Shown here in pieces: positions 60,786-64,000 of a stretch of DNA of 64,000 nt. Position numbers and translations under genes: made by a program. The number at the start of each line of letters is the position of its first letter. Position 1 is the first letter of the stretch. The stretch lies in the NCBI RefSeq assembly GCF_000971135.1, contig NZ_BBLW01000003.1, positions 186,001-250,000 on the forward strand, in the 5' to 3' direction. The DNA is from Demequina phytophila. GTDB lineage: Bacteria > Actinomycetota > Actinomycetes > Actinomycetales > Demequinaceae. The notes beneath the pieces were generated by a model. It did no database searches, was not told where the DNA came from, and saw nothing but the letters and a program-made list of their open reading frames with translations.

Positions 60786-63700
60786 CGGACGTCGGCCGAG
60801 CCACGGCCGCACGGCGCCGCCGAGCGGCGCGTATCGTCACGGGCGTGGTGCTCGCGGGCGCCGCGGTGGCCGCGGTGCTCGCACCCGGCTTCGACGAGCG
60901 TGAGGCCGTCGCCGTCGACCCGACCGTGTGGGCGCTGCAGACGGGCGCGGGGGAGCGGTACGCGCGGGTCAACACCGAGCTCGCCGAGGTCGACACGGTG
61001 AAGGACGTGGAGTCGCCGTCGGAGATCCTGCAGCACGACGACCGCCTGCTGGTGCTCTCGGCCGGCTACACCACCGCCACGGAGCTGGACGCGGGCCAGC
61101 CCGTCGACCTCGCCCTCGGCGCCTCCGGGACCGTCGAGACTCCCCCCGGCACCACCGCGATCGCGGCCGCTGGCGACGTGGTCGCGTACCTCGCGGAGGA
61201 CGGCGACGTGCTGGTCGGATCGTTCTCCGAGGGCACCGCGCTGGACCCGCACGAGCTCGCCCTCGACGGCGGCGACGGGATGCGCGCCGTCGCGGTCGCC
61301 GTGACGCAGGACGGCGACGTCGCCGCCTACTCGCCCGGTCTCGGCGGGGTGGTGCGGGCCGACGCGACGGCGGGCGTCCTCGGTGTCGACCCGGTGTCCG
61401 ACGTCCCCGACGACGGCACCTACCAGGTGTCCTTCGCCGCAGGTGAGTGGGTGCTGTTCGAGGCGGAGACCGGGGCGCTGTGGCGCGAGGGCGTCGAGGG
61501 CGCGGTGGCGACCGAGACCGACCCGGACGCGCGTCTGCAGAGCGCGACGACCGACGCGGCGGTACGGATCGCGGACGGACGCGGGCTCGTCATCATGCCG
61601 GGCGACGGCTCCGCCGCGATGCGCGTGTTCGGCTCGGACGCGAGCGCCGGCGTCCCGGCCGCGCCCACCGAGCTCGCGGGCGTCGTGTACGCCGCGTGGT
61701 TGCCCGAGGGCGAGTCCGGCGGGACGCTGTGGAGCTCGGCCGGACCCACCGTGCCGCTCGACTACGCGGGCGCCACGCTCGGCGAGCGCCGCGAGCCCGT
61801 GCTGCGTTCCAACGGCTCGCGCATGGTGCTCAACGAGTCACGCTCGGGATGGGTGTGGGAGGTGCCGACCGGGACGCTCGTCCGGTCGTCCCAGGACTGG
61901 GTGCCCGACGAGCAGACCACCACGGACACGCCGCAGGAGGACGTCACCACCGAGATCCGCGACCCGCGGCCGCCGGTCGCCGAGGACGACGACCTCGGCG
62001 TGCGCGCCGGACGGCAGGTCCGCCTGCCCGTGCTGCTCAACGACCACGACGCCAACGGCGACCTGCTCACCATCGACGCGGCGAGCCTCACCCAGCCGCC
62101 CCGCGACTTCGCGGCCATCACGATCGGCGACGACGGCCAGTCCCTGGTCGCCACGGTGGCGCCCGGGGCGACCGGCGTCGCGACCTTCCGGTACGCGGTC
62201 ACGGACGGCACCGGCGACCAGGGTCTGTCGGAGCCCGCGACGGTGACCCTCACGGTCGCGCGCGGCAACTCCGCGCCGGAGTGGTGCGGCGTCGACGGCT
62301 GCGTGACGGAGTGGCCCGCGCCGCAGATCGCGTCGGGGGGCTCGGTCACGGTCGACGTGCTCGACGGGTGGGTCGACCCCGAGGGTGACCCCGTGTACGT
62401 GCGGGACGCCGTCGCTCAGGATCCCGAGGTCGCCGTGGCGGCGTCGCCCGAGGGCGAGGTGGTGGTGCGCCACGGCGGCGACGCGGGCGAGATCGACGTC
62501 GCCGTGACCGTCGCGGACGCCGCGGGCGCCACCGCGACCAAGCGCCTGCGGATCTCCGTCGCAAGCGCGGCGCGCCTCAGCGTCGAGCCGCTGGCCGTCA
62601 CCGCGCTCGAGGGCGTGCGCACGGCGATCGACTTCGCGGACCGTGTCGTCGGAGGCGCCGGCGCCGCGCGCGTCACCGAGGCGAGCGTGGACCCCGCGGA
62701 CGGGGCGGCCGTCGAGGTCTCGCCCGACGCCGCGGGCGTCCTCTTCCGCGCCGATGCGCCGGGCACCTACGCGGTCGACGTCACCGTGGTGGACGGGTCG
62801 CTGCAGGCGCGGGGCACCGCCCGCGTCACCGTCCTCGCACCGCAGGACGAGGCGCTGGGGACCGTCCCGCTCACCGCGTTCGTCCGTCCACACGAGGACG
62901 TGACGGTCGACGTCCTCGACGCCGTCACGAACCCGGGCGGACGCGTCCTCCTCCTCTCTGACGCGTCCGTCGAGGCGAGCGACGGCGCCCGGGTGGCCGC
63001 ATCGGTGGTGGGCCACGGCGCGCTGCGGCTATCGGGCACCACCGGCGACGGGCAACCGGGCGAGCTCGGCGTGGTGTCCTACACGGTGTCCGACGGCTCG
63101 GGGCGAGCGGCCATGACGGTCCGCGGGGAGATCACGGTCATCCTGCTGGACGCGGCGGTGCCGACCGCGCCGCTCGCAGCCGACGATCCGATCACCGTGC
63201 GGGCCGGCGGGCAGGTCGACGTGCGTGTCCTCGACAACGACGTCGCCGCCGCCGGAGCCGTGGTCGCGCTCGACGCGGGTTCGGTCGAGGCTCCCGACGA
63301 GGGCGGGCTCGCGTTCGCCGCGGGCCCGCTGGTGCGGATCCTCGCACCCGACAGGCCCGGCACGTACCGGATCCCCTACTCGTCGTACGTGCTCGGATTC
63401 CCCGCCCAGCGAGCCGCCGCCGCGGTGGTGCTCACCGTCACCGACGGGACCGACAACGCCGCGCCCACCCCCCACGATCTCGCCGGCCGGGCGTCCTCCG
63501 GCGAGGAGGTGCGGCTCGAGTTCGACGGCACGGGGCTCGACCCCGACGGCGACGAGGTCCGCCTCGACGCGGTCACCTCGCAGCCCGCCTCCGGAGCGGC
63601 GCGGGTGAGCGTGGACGGCGCCGCCCTGGTCTACTCGTCGACCCCGGGCTTCGCCGGTCAGGACGAGTTCGAGTTCCGCGTGGTCGACGCGCGCGGCCGC

Positions 63701-64000
63701 GCAGCGACGGCGATCGCCCGCGTGGGCGTGGTCGCGGTGGAGGCGGACCCGGCCCCCGTCACCTACACGGACTTCGTGCAGGCGCAGGCCGCGTCGGGAC
63801 GCAAGGTGGTGGTCCAGCCGCTGGCCAACGACGTCGACCTCACCGGCGGCACGCTCGAGCTCGTCGAGGTGCGCCCCGACGCCGCCGAGGGCACCGACGA
63901 GTACGCGGCGCTGGCCGCGCTCATGCCCGCCGCCGACAACCGGGAGGCCGCCCTCGCCGACGGCCTCGTCACCTTCACGGTCGGCGACGAGGTCGGCACC
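60782..64000 (+). CDS. Giant Ig-like/cadherin-like repeat surface protein (3' end outside window)
   Basis: Open frame from GTG 60782 to the end of the window (1073 codons, no stop). N-terminus: basic RATAARRRRAARIV, then a hydrophobic anchor VTGVVLAGAAVAAVLAPGF. An eight-blade-like region of about 370 residues without Ig repeats follows (YARVNTELAEVDTV, VVAYLAEDGDVLVGSF). From about residue 395 come tandem Ig-like domains with the bacterial cadherin/Big-type signature APxAxDD ... RxGxxVxLPVLxNDxDxxGDxLTI (first at PPVAEDDDLGVRAGRQVRL and LLNDHDANGDLLTI, later SNGS/DPDGDEVRL). Strongly acidic. Acts outside the cell; role unknown. Coupled to the upstream kinase. Confidence 0.88.
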   Translation, partial: MTDVGRATAARRRRAARIVTGVVLAGAAVAAVLAPGFDEREAVAVDPTVWALQTGAGERYARVNTELAEVDTVKDVESPSEILQHDDRLLVLSAGYTTATELDAGQPVDLALGASGTVETPPGTTAIAAAGDVVAYLAEDGDVLVGSFSEGTALDPHELALDGGDGMRAVAVAVTQDGDVAAYSPGLGGVVRADATAGVLGVDPVSDVPDDGTYQVSFAAGEWVLFEAETGALWREGVEGAVATETDPDARLQSATTDAAVRIADGRGLVIMPGDGSAAMRVFGSDASAGVPAAPTELAGVVYAAWLPEGESGGTLWSSAGPTVPLDYAGATLGERREPVLRSNGSRMVLNESRSGWVWEVPTGTLVRSSQDWVPDEQTTTDTPQEDVTTEIRDPRPPVAEDDDLGVRAGRQVRLPVLLNDHDANGDLLTIDAASLTQPPRDFAAITIGDDGQSLVATVAPGATGVATFRYAVTDGTGDQGLSEPATVTLTVARGNSAPEWCGVDGCVTEWPAPQIASGGSVTVDVLDGWVDPEGDPVYVRDAVAQDPEVAVAASPEGEVVVRHGGDAGEIDVAVTVADAAGATATKRLRISVASAARLSVEPLAVTALEGVRTAIDFADRVVGGAGAARVTEASVDPADGAAVEVSPDAAGVLFRADAPGTYAVDVTVVDGSLQARGTARVTVLAPQDEALGTVPLTAFVRPHEDVTVDVLDAVTNPGGRVLLLSDASVEASDGARVAASVVGHGALRLSGTTGDGQPGELGVVSYTVSDGSGRAAMTVRGEITVILLDAAVPTAPLAADDPITVRAGGQVDVRVLDNDVAAAGAVVALDAGSVEAPDEGGLAFAAGPLVRILAPDRPGTYRIPYSSYVLGFPAQRAAAAVVLTVTDGTDNAAPTPHDLAGRASSGEEVRLEFDGTGLDPDGDEVRLDAVTSQPASGAARVSVDGAALVYSSTPGFAGQDEFEFRVVDARGRAATAIARVGVVAVEADPAPVTYTDFVQAQAASGRKVVVQPLANDVDLTGGTLELVEVRPDAAEGTDEYAALAALMPAADNREAALADGLVTFTVGDEVGT

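Overview
The window is very G+C-rich, densely packed and arranged like the origin-proximal part of an actinobacterial chromosome, most likely Micrococcales (near Cellulomonadaceae/Demequinaceae; this placement is inferred from gene order and content, not from a marker gene). Diagnostic blocks are DUF3566 - tRNA-Ile - DLW-39 - tRNA-Ala, then ppiA - rhomboid - crgA - class E sortase - pabA, and the envelope-growth operon fhaA-fhaB-pstP-rodA-pbpA-pknA-pknB. There is no rRNA, CRISPR array, transposase or phage gene.

Layout. 1-5.9 kb: 3' end of a catalase, a SulP anion transporter, an MprF-like lipid aminoacyltransferase, and DUF3566 behind a short leaderless upstream ORF. 5.97-6.3 kb: tRNA-Ile(GAT), the 38-residue DLW-39 protein and tRNA-Ala(TGC). 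6.5-16.8 kb: an accessory stretch with a GH127 beta-L-arabinofuranosidase, a polyamine-type ABC operon (potA-D-B-C) facing a GntR regulator coupled to a soluble Cache protein, a copper chaperone, and a benE/XRE-cupin divergent pair. 16.9-21.6 kb: the conserved ppiA-rhomboid-crgA-sortase-pabA block, with a dense cluster of DnaA-box-like 9-mers between rhomboid and crgA. 21.7-28.7 kb: a Bcr/CflA drug exporter with its MarR regulator, and a complete C50 carotenoid operon (crtE-B-I-Ye-Yf-Eb) apparently inserted between pabA and pknB. 28.8-37.3 kb: the Ser/Thr kinase and elongation operon, then tRNA-Leu(CAG). 37.3-50.5 kb: housekeeping and transport genes (PCMT, NlpC/P60 hydrolase, TSUP, GNAT, PiT with a PHO-box-like array, YchJ, threonine aldolase, S4 protein, LMW phosphatase, an animal-type heme peroxidase, glycogen phosphorylase). 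50.6-56.6 kb: rmlA-rmlB and four cell-surface polysaccharide or lipid genes. 56.7-64 kb: gcvP, a second type of Ser/Thr kinase with a leaderless 15-codon uORF, and the 5' 3.2 kb of a giant Ig-like surface protein that runs off the window.

Most notable signal. The 10-mer GGGACGATGC occurs exactly at least 19 times on both strands, and its core GGACGATGC about 35 times, roughly one per 1.8 kb. Copies are concentrated in the scarce intergenic DNA, where several share a 20-nt extended consensus, and one inverted pair makes a 12-bp stem inside the pot operon. In size, density and placement this resembles the DNA uptake sequences of Neisseria and Pasteurellaceae, which I do not know to be described in Actinobacteria. 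Other repeated architectures are start codons exactly 6-7 nt downstream of a TANNNT hexamer (leaderless transcripts), two leaderless mini-ORFs coupled to downstream genes, and palindromic elements between convergent genes.
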